From: DAOTTI01 sp034437795
GTDB lineage: Bacteria > Chloroflexota > UBA11872 > UBA12225
Direction: 5' to 3'
DNA length: 28,820 nt
NCBI GenBank assembly: GCA_034437795.1
Contig: DAOTTI010000254.1
Coordinates: 1-28,820, forward strand
Position numbers and translations under genes: made by a program. The notes below the pieces were generated by a model. It searched no databases, was not told the DNA's origin, and saw only the letters and a list, made by a program, of their open reading frames with translations. Shown piece after piece: positions 13,883 to 20,827 of the stretch; positions within the stretch are counted from its first letter, which is position 1; each line of letters starts with the position of its first letter.

Positions 13883-16249
13883 TTAGCCGTCCACGGCCAC
13901 CGCCCGCAGCTTGTTCACTTCCGCCTGCATGTCGACCAGCTTACGGTAGATGCCGTGTCGCGCCAGGAGCTCCCCATGGGTCCCCATCTCCACGATCTTG
14001 CCCTCTTCGAAGACGAAGAGCCGGTCGGCGTTGCGCAGCGTGGAGAGCCGGTGCGCGATGGCGAAGGTGGTCCGCCCCTTGACCAGTCGCGCCAGCGCCT
14101 CCTGGATCGCCTTCTCCGTCTCCGTGTCCACCGAGGCGGTGGCCTCGTCCAGAATGAGGATCCGCGGATCACGCAGGATGGCGCGGGCGATGGAGATGCG
14201 CTGCTTCTCCCCCACCGAGAGGCGGCTCCCCCGCTCGCCCACCTGGGTGTCATAGCCGTCCGGCTTGCCGACGATGAACTCGTGGGCGTTCGCCGCGCGG
14301 GCGGCGGCGATCACTTCCCGCTCCGTGGCATCGGGCCGCGCGTAACGAATGTTCTCCGCAATGGTGCCATTGAACAAGAACGGCTCCTGGAGCACCACCC
14401 CGACCTGCTCGCGCAGGCACTCTAGCGAGATGTCCCTGATATCGTGACCGTCGATGAGCACGGTGCCGTGGTCGGGCTCGTAGAAGCGGCAGATCAGATT
14501 GACGAAGGTCGTCTTGCCGGCGCCGCTCTTGCCGACCAGCCCGATCATCTCGCCCGGCTGCACGTGCGCCGAGACGTCCTTCAGCACCGGCTTCGCCTTG
14601 TCGTAGCCAAAGGTGACGTCGCGGAACTCGACCTCCCCACGGATCTGGGGCAGGTGGACGGCACCGGGGCGGCGGTACTCCTCCGGCGGCGTGTCGATCA
14701 CCTCGAAGACGCGCTCGGCTCCGGCGAGGGCGCGGCTCATCCAGTTGTAGATCTGGTTGAACCACTGCAGCGGGCCGTAGAGCAGCCACAGGTAGCCGAT
14801 AAAGGCCACGATCTCGCCCAGGGTCATGCGCCCCTGCAGGACCGATTGCCCGCCGACCAGCCAGGCGATGTAGGCGCCCGTGCCGGTGACGAAGTTCAGG
14901 AAGGCGAAGGAGCCGCCCCAGACGCGGCCCTCGCGAATGGTGATCGTGGCTAGGTCCAGGTTGCGCCGGTTGAACCGCGCGATCTCGGCTTCCTCCTGGT
15001 GGAAGGCCTTGGAGACACGAATGCCGGCCAGGGACTCGCCCAGGTGCGCCGAGAAGAGGGCCCAGGCGGCCGACCAGCGGTTCCAGATCAGGCGCATGCG
15101 CCGGAAGAGCAGTCCGCCCCCTGCAATCACAAACGGCGCCGGCAGCAGGATGAAAAGGGTGAGCTGCCAGTTCATGGACAGCAGAATGGCCAGGATGCCT
15201 ACCAGCATCAGGCTATTCGTGACCAGGTAGGGCAGCCCCTCGATCAGGAAGTAGTTCAGCATGTCCGTGTCGCGGGTGACGAGCGACATCAGCGCCCCTT
15301 GCTCGCGCCGGTTATGGAAGGAGAGCGGCAGCCGCTCCAGGGCGCGATAGAGGTCGGCCCGCATGTCCACCGTGACCCGCGTGCCCACCACCGCCGCCAG
15401 CCAGCTAGACGCCCACATCAGCAGCAAGGTGGCCAGGCCGGCCACCGCCATCCCCGCCACGTATAGCGCCAGCGTGGCCACGTCGCCATGGTGCGGCTTG
15501 TCTGGCCCGCCGGGGACAGGCGGCGTCAGCACCCCGTCGATGATCAGCTTCTGGAAGTAGGGCGTGGCCAGCTGCGCCAGCGTGCGGCCGCCCGTCGCCA
15601 GCGCTAGCAGCAAGGAGAGCCACCACACCGGCCGCATGTAGCGGGCGATCCGTAACAGAATGGCGCCCTTGCGCACACAGCGGGAGCAGGGGGCGTTCTT
15701 CTCCGCCAGCAGGCGCCCGCAGCGCTCGCACCGCAGCCGCGGGACGTCGTCGGAGACGGCGAAGGGCTTGCCTTGGACAAGCTGCTGCAGGCTGCGGGCC
15801 ACCTCCGAGAACTTGGGGCCGAGCGAACTGGAGTACTCCACCAGCGCCACGGGGACGTTGCCCACGTAGGCCTCCAGGCGCCCGCCGCCGACCAGCGGCT
15901 CGGTCTTGATCTCGGTCAGCGCGTGGTAGGGCAGGCTGATGTAGCCGTCCACCACTAGGTCGCGCTCCTCCGGCGCGCCCGCTGACGGCTGGCCGTCTCT
16001 CTCCGGGGCGCCAGCCGTGGTGCCGGCGACGCGGGCGCGCCCGTTCGCCGGCAGGTCCTTGGCCTCGTCCGCCTGGTCGCCGTCGGGCAAGACCACCACG
16101 CGCTGGTTGGTGACGACCACCCAGCGCTGGCCAAAGGAGCCATCGGCTGTGACGTCACTCGCAACCGTTAGGAGCACGTCCTCATCCGCGCGGGCCAGCG
16201 CCCGCCAGCGTTGCTCGGCATGAGGGGGCAGGGGCTCTGCTAGTGGCAT
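13883..16249 (-). CDS. ABC transporter, fused permease-ATPase with PH-like and zinc-ribbon N-terminus
   Basis: A 788-residue half-transporter exporter, probably a homodimer in the cytoplasmic membrane. Residues 1-165 form an unusual N-terminal part with RWVVVTNQRVVVL and YISLPYHALTEIKTEPLVGG, resembling small PH-like/DUF1854-associated domains. Next is a zinc-ribbon-like C-x2-C / C-x2-C pair (C174, C177, C188, C191). Six membrane segments of an ABC type-I exporter span about 205-500. The ATPase domain (about 538-780) has Walker A GKSGAGKT (573-580), Q-loop VVLQEP, signature LSVGEKQ (677-683; consensus LSGGQ), Walker B ILILDE (697-702) and H-loop H733. ATG 16249 is decided by GAGGAG six bases upstream; GTG 16297 would add 16 residues. 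The exported substrate is unknown. It is followed by a DUF1854 gene in the same direction. Confidence 0.93.
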   Translation of the reverse strand: MPLAEPLPPHAEQRWRALARADEDVLLTVASDVTADGSFGQRWVVVTNQRVVVLPDGDQADEAKDLPANGRARVAGTTAGAPERDGQPSAGAPEERDLVVDGYISLPYHALTEIKTEPLVGGGRLEAYVGNVPVALVEYSSSLGPKFSEVARSLQQLVQGKPFAVSDDVPRLRCERCGRLLAEKNAPCSRCVRKGAILLRIARYMRPVWWLSLLLALATGGRTLAQLATPYFQKLIIDGVLTPPVPGGPDKPHHGDVATLALYVAGMAVAGLATLLLMWASSWLAAVVGTRVTVDMRADLYRALERLPLSFHNRREQGALMSLVTRDTDMLNYFLIEGLPYLVTNSLMLVGILAILLSMNWQLTLFILLPAPFVIAGGGLLFRRMRLIWNRWSAAWALFSAHLGESLAGIRVSKAFHQEEAEIARFNRRNLDLATITIREGRVWGGSFAFLNFVTGTGAYIAWLVGGQSVLQGRMTLGEIVAFIGYLWLLYGPLQWFNQIYNWMSRALAGAERVFEVIDTPPEEYRRPGAVHLPQIRGEVEFRDVTFGYDKAKPVLKDVSAHVQPGEMIGLVGKSGAGKTTFVNLICRFYEPDHGTVLIDGHDIRDISLECLREQVGVVLQEPFLFNGTIAENIRYARPDATEREVIAAARAANAHEFIVGKPDGYDTQVGERGSRLSVGEKQRISIARAILRDPRILILDEATASVDTETEKAIQEALARLVKGRTTFAIAHRLSTLRNADRLFVFEEGKIVEMGTHGELLARHGIYRKLVDMQAEVNKLRAVAVDG

Positions 16250-16255
16250 GCCTAT

Positions 16256-16261
16256 CTCCTC
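16256..16261 (-). promoter_or_regulatory. Ribosome binding site of the ABC transporter gene
   Basis: GAGGAG, six bases before ATG 16249. It decides that ATG over the in-frame GTG 16297. Confidence 0.8.
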
Positions 16262-16875
16262 AACTGTGGCCGCTGATAGGCCGCCGTCTGCGGCCACCGT
16301 CGGCCTGCGGGTCGTCGATCAAATAACCGGCGCCGCCGGTGGACGCCGGACCGTCCCGTGTCCGGCCAGTGTCCGGCCGCGCGCGGCCGCGGGGCGCGAA
16401 CGGGCCTCGGCAGCCATGGGAGCCAAAGGGGGAACCGCCTGCGCCGGTGCGGAAAGCCGCCACCGGCTGGTCGGACCACCAGACGGCACGACGCGTGCGA
16501 ACGCCGATCGTTCTCCTACGCGAACGATCTAGCGTGCTCGGCGGGTCGCCGCGACGATCATTGCAACTCCTCCTCGCCGGTCGCGGGGCCTGGCGCTCGC
16601 ACACCTCAGACGCGAGCCGGCCCCGTAGTGCGCGATTGCCGCGCCGGGGCAATCGCAGATGCCTTCTACTCCATGGTGTACGCGGTGCCGCTGCGGCCAC
16701 GGTCGCCACGGGCGGGCACCCGGCCCAGCGCGCCGGCGCCGGATGCCACGGCAGGCTAGCGCCACAGGAACCAAGACACTCTTCCGGGAACTATCACTCT
16801 ACCAGAGGCTATATCGCGCCGCAAGGGTTGCTGAAGCCTTGCGGGCGCGCCCAGGACTTACGGATTAGCCGGCGG

Positions 16876-16932
16876 TGGGGACCTCACCCCCTAGCCCCCT
16901 CTCCGACACGGAGAGGGGGAACGCCGGCCACG
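16876..16932. repeat. Family B palindromic repeat, copy 1
   Basis: ACCTCACCCCCTAGCCCCCTCTCC / GGAGAGGGGG around GACAC, followed by AACGCCGGCCACGG. The tail CCACGGTGATGCGGCTTGGTC continues into the spacer. The first half resembles family A (CTCACCC...CCCTCTCC), so A and B may be variants of one element. Confidence 0.8.
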
Positions 16933-17060
16933 GTGATGCGGCTTGGTCGCGCCGGGAGGGAGGAGAGACCCACCCCCTAGTGCTGTTTCAGACGACCTCT
17001 TTGGGAATGCAAGCCCGTGCACCAGGGAAGGCAATGCCAAATCGCTGGCCTGATGGTGCA

Positions 17061-17102
17061 CTAGCCTCTCTCCGACACGGAGAGGGGGAACGCCGGCCAC
17101 GG
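17061..17102. repeat. Family B palindromic repeat, copy 2
   Basis: CTAGCCTCTCTCCGACACGG followed by AGAGGGGGAACGCCGGCCACGG. It is almost identical to copy 1 over the stem and the AACGCCGGCCACGG tail, in the same orientation. Confidence 0.8.
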
Positions 17103-17129
17103 AGAGTGCTCTTACTCACAGCGGCCCCG

Positions 17130-17175
17130 CCGTCCCCTTTCCGACGCGGAGAGGGGGAACGCCGGCCATGGTGGT
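17130..17175. repeat. Family B palindromic repeat, copy 3
   Basis: CCGTCCCCTTTCCGACGCGG followed by AGAGGGGGAACGCCGGCCATGG. The sequence after it (TGGTGCGGCCTGGTCCCGC) resembles the one after copy 1. The element at 8885-8985 is an inverted copy of this variant. Confidence 0.78.
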
Positions 17176-17392
17176 GCGGCCTGGTCCCGCTAGCTCCGGC
17201 CGGCCCCGCTGCCCCGGTCTGTTGCGTCGCGCCAACGGCCCATCTCCGTTTGGGAACCCGCCGCCTGTGGCCATGGCGCGGTGCAGGTGAGCCTCCGCCA
17301 CGGGCGAGCGAGACGCATGCCACTGGCCCATTTCGGCCCCGAGACGTGCCCTCACCGGCCGCCCCTGCGACAATCGTGGTGCACGTCGACCC

Positions 17393-17830
17393 ATGCGCGT
17401 CCGCGATCGCTCCACCACCGACGCCCTGGCCGTGCCCCCACCGGGCCCCCGCGGCTCATCCCGCGCCGCCCCGCCACCCGTGCCATTTGGCGAGCACCTG
17501 CAGGCGGCGCAGGCCAGCGCCGTCCGCCATGACCTGGACCGGCTCTACCTCGACGTCGAGGAGGAGGGGCGCTGCTTTCTGGCCGACCCCACCCCGGAGA
17601 CCCTGGCGCGATACAAGGCGCAGGTGCGCCAGTTCATCGCCTTCGTCGTCAGGAATGGCCTGAAGCTGCGATCCTCGCTGACCGCCCGTGAGCTGCACCA
17701 GATTGTGGAGCGCGTGGACGAGGAGCTGCTGGCGCTAGCCGACGCGTTGCTGGCGCGCGAGCGCCCGCTCCTGGACATCGCCTCGCGGGTCGACCAGATC
17801 AACGGCATCCTGCTGGACCTGAAGGCCTGA
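17393..17830 (+). CDS. YaaR-like (DUF327) protein
   Basis: A 145-residue soluble, mainly helical protein. Residues 1-32 are a Pro/Arg-rich tail; from about residue 33 it matches the YaaR/DUF327 style: FGEHLQAAQASAVRHDLDRL, a LADPTPETLARYKAQVRQFIAFVV-type helix pair, and the C-terminal ERPLLDIASRVDQINGILLDL, which corresponds to the family's conserved end. YaaR-type proteins are known from Firmicutes and some Chloroflexota, and their function is not established. ATG 17393 is the first start in the frame but lacks a clear ribosome site, so a later internal start near FGEHL is possible. The gene stands alone between repeat-rich spacers. Confidence 0.82.
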   Translation: MRVRDRSTTDALAVPPPGPRGSSRAAPPPVPFGEHLQAAQASAVRHDLDRLYLDVEEEGRCFLADPTPETLARYKAQVRQFIAFVVRNGLKLRSSLTARELHQIVERVDEELLALADALLARERPLLDIASRVDQINGILLDLKA

Positions 17831-17863
17831 GCGCAGCCCGCCGGTCATGCGCGGGGCAACGGC

Positions 17864-17979
17864 AGGCACGCAGGGTGGGCAGAGCCAGCGGTCGGTGGCG
17901 ACGCCTACACCCTGCGCCAGACCATCACGTTCGCCAAGGCACGCAGGGTGGGTAGAGCCAGCGGTCGGTGGCGACGCCT
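17864..17979. repeat. Pair of 43-base direct repeats
   Basis: 17864-17906 and 17937-17979 (beginning AGGCACGCAGGGTGGG, ending GGTGGCGACGCCT) are identical except one C/T difference, with a 30-base spacer. They lie in the short gap between the YaaR-like gene and the converging membrane protein gene at 18007. Confidence 0.85.
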
Positions 17980-18006
17980 GGTAACCAACTGCTTCCGACC
18001 ACCGGC

Positions 18007-20769
18007 CTACCACCGGTGCGGCGTGCCGGGATGCGGGCGCGCCCCGTCCCAGATCACCACCTGCGGATTGGCCCAGCCGGCCCAGTCAAACGTCGGGTCC
18101 TGGGCGGGATCGGTCCGCAGGATCAGGCGCACCTCCTGTCCCTCTAGCTCGCGCAGGCTGACCCACTCATCCAGCCACAGCCGCTCTTCGCTGCGCGCCC
18201 GCGGGTTGACGTGCCGGTCGAGCAGCCGGCGCCGGGCGCTAGCGGTCTCCGCCTCGACGATGAAGCGCACGCCGTCGCCGGTGGGCGTCAGCCACGTCGT
18301 GGGGTCCAGCCCCAGGCCGGCCTGGAGGTAGGCGTTCGCCGGCACGCGCAGGCGCACGGCCACCTCGGCCGGCGGGTGCAGGTAGAGCCACCGGCGCTCC
18401 TCGCCGGCGATCTCCATCCGCCCGACATCGACGAACGGAGGGAGCGCCCCGCTGCCGGCGCCGATAGGAGACCGCGTCTCTGCGCGCGACTCCGCCACCA
18501 GTCCGGCAATGTCCAGCACCACGCGGGCGGTCTGGGGGAGCGCCGGCTGGGGGCGCGCGCCCAGGCGCGACGTGGCCGCGGTACAGCCGGCGGCTCCCGC
18601 TATCGCCGCGGCCGCGAGCAGCGCCCGGCCCACCCCGCTCAGGCGCGCCCTCCCCTGGCGCCTGGTCGGCCACCAGCTAAGGGTCCAGACTGCCAGGCCC
18701 GCCAGCGCGCCGGCGGAGATGGCCGTAGCCACCAGGCGCACTGGGGTTGCGCCCAGCCGCACCTCAACGTCGTGCCGGCCGGGAGGCACGTCCACGACCA
18801 TGAAGCCCAGCGACGCCTGGAGCCGCTCGTCGAACGGCGCCGGGCCCACCGCCACTGGCGAACCGTCCAGGTAGGCGCGCCAGCCGGGGAAATAGAGCTG
18901 GTGAAAGGCGATGGTGGCCGGCGTCTCCGCCTTTACCCCCGCCAGGATCCACCCGTCGCGGCTATGCACGCGCGTGACGTCGGCGCGGCCCTGGATCACG
19001 CGGACCAGCCCCGCCTGCCAGCCGGCCTGGGGATAGGCGACCTCGTAGACCTGAATGCCCCGGCGCACGCCGGGCGCATAGTCGGCCCAGGAGACAGACC
19101 GCGGCAGGAACTCCCCGCTGGACGTCGTGCCGGCCCCGTACCGGTCGTACTCGAACGCCGCCAGCATGCGCTCGTCTACATCGTGGGCCGGCTCCTGGCC
19201 GAGCTTGACTGGCCGCCCCGCCAGCGCCCCCCAGGCCAGCAGGCCGACCAGCGCCACCGCCGTTAGGCGCACACCCCAGGCCACCCCGCGGCCACCGGAC
19301 GCGGCGCTCACGATCGCGCCGGTGGCCACCGCCAGGCCCAGGGCCAGCGGGCCATAGAACCGCCAGGGGAACTGCACCAGCGGCAGCAGAGGCAGCCGTT
19401 CCCATAAGGGCGCGGACCAGGTCGTGCCCATCAGCCAGCAGGCGGCTGCTGTCAGCGCGCCCCACGCCGCGAGCGCCAGTGCGGACACCGGCCCGCAGCG
19501 CGTGCCCTCAAGGCGAACGTCAGCGTTGCGCCGGAGCCGGCCGCCGCCGGCCGGCGGGCGCGTCTCCACGTGGGGGACGCCGGGGGAAGGGTAGATGGCC
19601 CCGTCGTCGTTCGGGCGTGGCGCCGCCGGATGAGGAACGACGGTCGCGGGCGTGGCGTCCGCGTCCAGGCGCCGGTGGAGCCACCGGCGGCGCAGCCAGG
19701 TGGCGAGCGTGCCGGCGACGGCAAAACACCAGAGCAGGAGCTGACCCAGGCTGATCTTCTCGGGCAGCCCCCGATCCAACGCCGCATAGTCGAACGTCAG
19801 CGCCAGGTCGGCCGGACCGGCGCGGGTGTGCGGGTAGGTGGGGGCGGCGGTGCCTCGCGCTGGCGCGGAGACGTCGTACAGCCAGGTGCGGTAGTCGTAG
19901 ATCCCGCCCCGCAGCAGGTCGAGCTGGACGTGCCCCGACTCGGCCAGGGCCGGCAGCCAGAAGAAGGCCGCCAGGGCGAGCCCGGCCCCCACGGCCACTG
20001 CCGACCGCAGGGCCGGGCGCACCACCGGCCGGCGGGTGAGCGCCAGCATGGTCCACCAGCCCCCGAGGACCGCGAAGGCCAGCAGGCTGGAGATGTTGTG
20101 GGTCAGCAGCAGCGCTGCCGCCAGGACGGCCAGGGCCAGGGGCCAGCCGCCGCCGTCGTCCCAGGCGCGCCAGGCGGCCAGCAGGAGCCACGGCAGCAGG
20201 CCCAGGGCCAGCAGCTCCGGCAGGGCCCCGCGGATGTAGAGGTTGGTGATGAACGGATACGGGGCCAGGAGAAAGGCCGCCGCCGCCAGCAGCGCCCCGT
20301 CCGTCCGTCCGCCGCACGTGGCCCGAACGAGCGCAAAGGCGCCGGTCGTCGCCAGTGCCACACCGAGCACCCCCGTCCATTGAAAGCTGGCGTAGACGCT
20401 CAGCCCCAGCCGGTGCAGGGCGGAGGCGACGTAGTACATGCCTGGGGCGTAGTAGTTCAGGAGTGGATAGCCGTAGCCCAGGTAGAGGTCCGGCAGCCAG
20501 CGCGGATACCACTGCCCCCGCGACAGCGCCGCATCGATCACGTAGATGCGGATCAGATGGTTCGGCGCGTCGGCGATGTCGTTCCAGTTCAGGTCGGGGC
20601 GCAGCCAGGGCCACACCACGGCCAGCGCCAGCCCCGCCAGGACCGCCATCGGCCAGAGCGCAGCGCATCGGCGGGCCGCCACAACGCCGGCGGCCCGGCG
20701 CACCGCAGGCAGCGCGGCCGCCGTTCTGTGCGCCGGGCCGCGGCCCTGGCCGACGCTACTCCCTGGCAA
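18007..20769 (-). CDS. Large GT-C-like membrane protein (PTPS-related family), copy 1
   Basis: A protein of about 920 residues. The N-terminal half is a chain of hydrophobic helices; after the first helix comes an extracytoplasmic loop with NWNDIADAPNHLIRIY and WYPRWLPDLYLGYGYPLLNYYAPGMYY, the signature of the 6-pyruvoyl-tetrahydropterin-synthase-related membrane domain. This family resembles GT-C glycosyltransferases; the Asp-rich loop would hold the catalytic acid. A Pro/Arg-rich linker interrupts the helices at about 19490-19690. The C-terminal half is mostly extracytoplasmic: TTSSGEFLPRSV, FPGWRAYLDG, GFMVVDVPPGRHDVEV, a lone late helix near 18580-18730, and RRWLYLHPPAEVAVRLRVP. The start is TTG 20769 because AAAGGAG stands six bases upstream; ATG-like starts up to 20820 are alternatives. 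It is a divergent paralogue of the gene at 20828-23953. Enzymatic activity is inferred, not shown. Confidence 0.88.
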   Translation of the reverse strand: MPGSSVGQGRGPAHRTAAALPAVRRAAGVVAARRCAALWPMAVLAGLALAVVWPWLRPDLNWNDIADAPNHLIRIYVIDAALSRGQWYPRWLPDLYLGYGYPLLNYYAPGMYYVASALHRLGLSVYASFQWTGVLGVALATTGAFALVRATCGGRTDGALLAAAAFLLAPYPFITNLYIRGALPELLALGLLPWLLLAAWRAWDDGGGWPLALAVLAAALLLTHNISSLLAFAVLGGWWTMLALTRRPVVRPALRSAVAVGAGLALAAFFWLPALAESGHVQLDLLRGGIYDYRTWLYDVSAPARGTAAPTYPHTRAGPADLALTFDYAALDRGLPEKISLGQLLLWCFAVAGTLATWLRRRWLHRRLDADATPATVVPHPAAPRPNDDGAIYPSPGVPHVETRPPAGGGRLRRNADVRLEGTRCGPVSALALAAWGALTAAACWLMGTTWSAPLWERLPLLPLVQFPWRFYGPLALGLAVATGAIVSAASGGRGVAWGVRLTAVALVGLLAWGALAGRPVKLGQEPAHDVDERMLAAFEYDRYGAGTTSSGEFLPRSVSWADYAPGVRRGIQVYEVAYPQAGWQAGLVRVIQGRADVTRVHSRDGWILAGVKAETPATIAFHQLYFPGWRAYLDGSPVAVGPAPFDERLQASLGFMVVDVPPGRHDVEVRLGATPVRLVATAISAGALAGLAVWTLSWWPTRRQGRARLSGVGRALLAAAAIAGAAGCTAATSRLGARPQPALPQTARVVLDIAGLVAESRAETRSPIGAGSGALPPFVDVGRMEIAGEERRWLYLHPPAEVAVRLRVPANAYLQAGLGLDPTTWLTPTGDGVRFIVEAETASARRRLLDRHVNPRARSEERLWLDEWVSLRELEGQEVRLILRTDPAQDPTFDWAGWANPQVVIWDGARPHPGTPHRW

Positions 20770-20775
20770 TGGGAA

Positions 20776-20782
20776 CTCCTTT
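20776..20782 (-). promoter_or_regulatory. Ribosome binding site pointing to a TTG start
   Basis: AAAGGAG on the minus strand, six bases before TTG 20769. No ATG or GTG is suitably placed after it, so this gene probably uses TTG. Confidence 0.6.
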
Positions 20783-20827
20783 ATCGCCACCGGTACACTC
20801 CGCGGAACGGCTGGGACCATCGTGTGG

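Larger units (their letters stand above)
16262..17392. other. Gene-free stretch with hairpins and repeats
   Basis: About 1.1 kb between the divergent ABC transporter and YaaR-like genes. I find no frame with family resemblance. The left part holds perfect or near-perfect inverted repeats: 16443-16467 (GCCGGTGCGG / CCGCCACCGGC with an AAAG loop), 16506-16529 (GATCGTTC / GAACGATC), 16632-16656 (GCGATTGCC / GGCAATCGC) and 16815-16849 (CGCGCCGCAAGG / CCTTGCGGGCGCG). The right part holds three family B repeats. Promoters for both flanking genes should lie here but cannot be pinned down. Confidence 0.6.

Noticed and set aside
16400..16530. Resemblance to a c-di-AMP (ydaO-type) riboswitch, from GGGAGCC...GGGGGAACC followed by GGTG.
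   Set aside because: The next part forms a simple hairpin instead of the expected conserved GGTGAAT segment, later conserved blocks do not match, and no cell-wall hydrolase or transport gene follows in the right orientation. A covariance-model search would decide it.
16876..17175. CRISPR-like array because three similar units lie in a row.
   Set aside because: Spacings are unequal (about 130 and 30 bases), units are internally palindromic and diverged, and the same unit occurs alone at 8930.
20546..20827. Extended start of membrane protein copy 2.
   Set aside because: It would lie antisense over the N-terminus and ribosome site of the divergent gene and has Arg/Ala-rich shadow composition.
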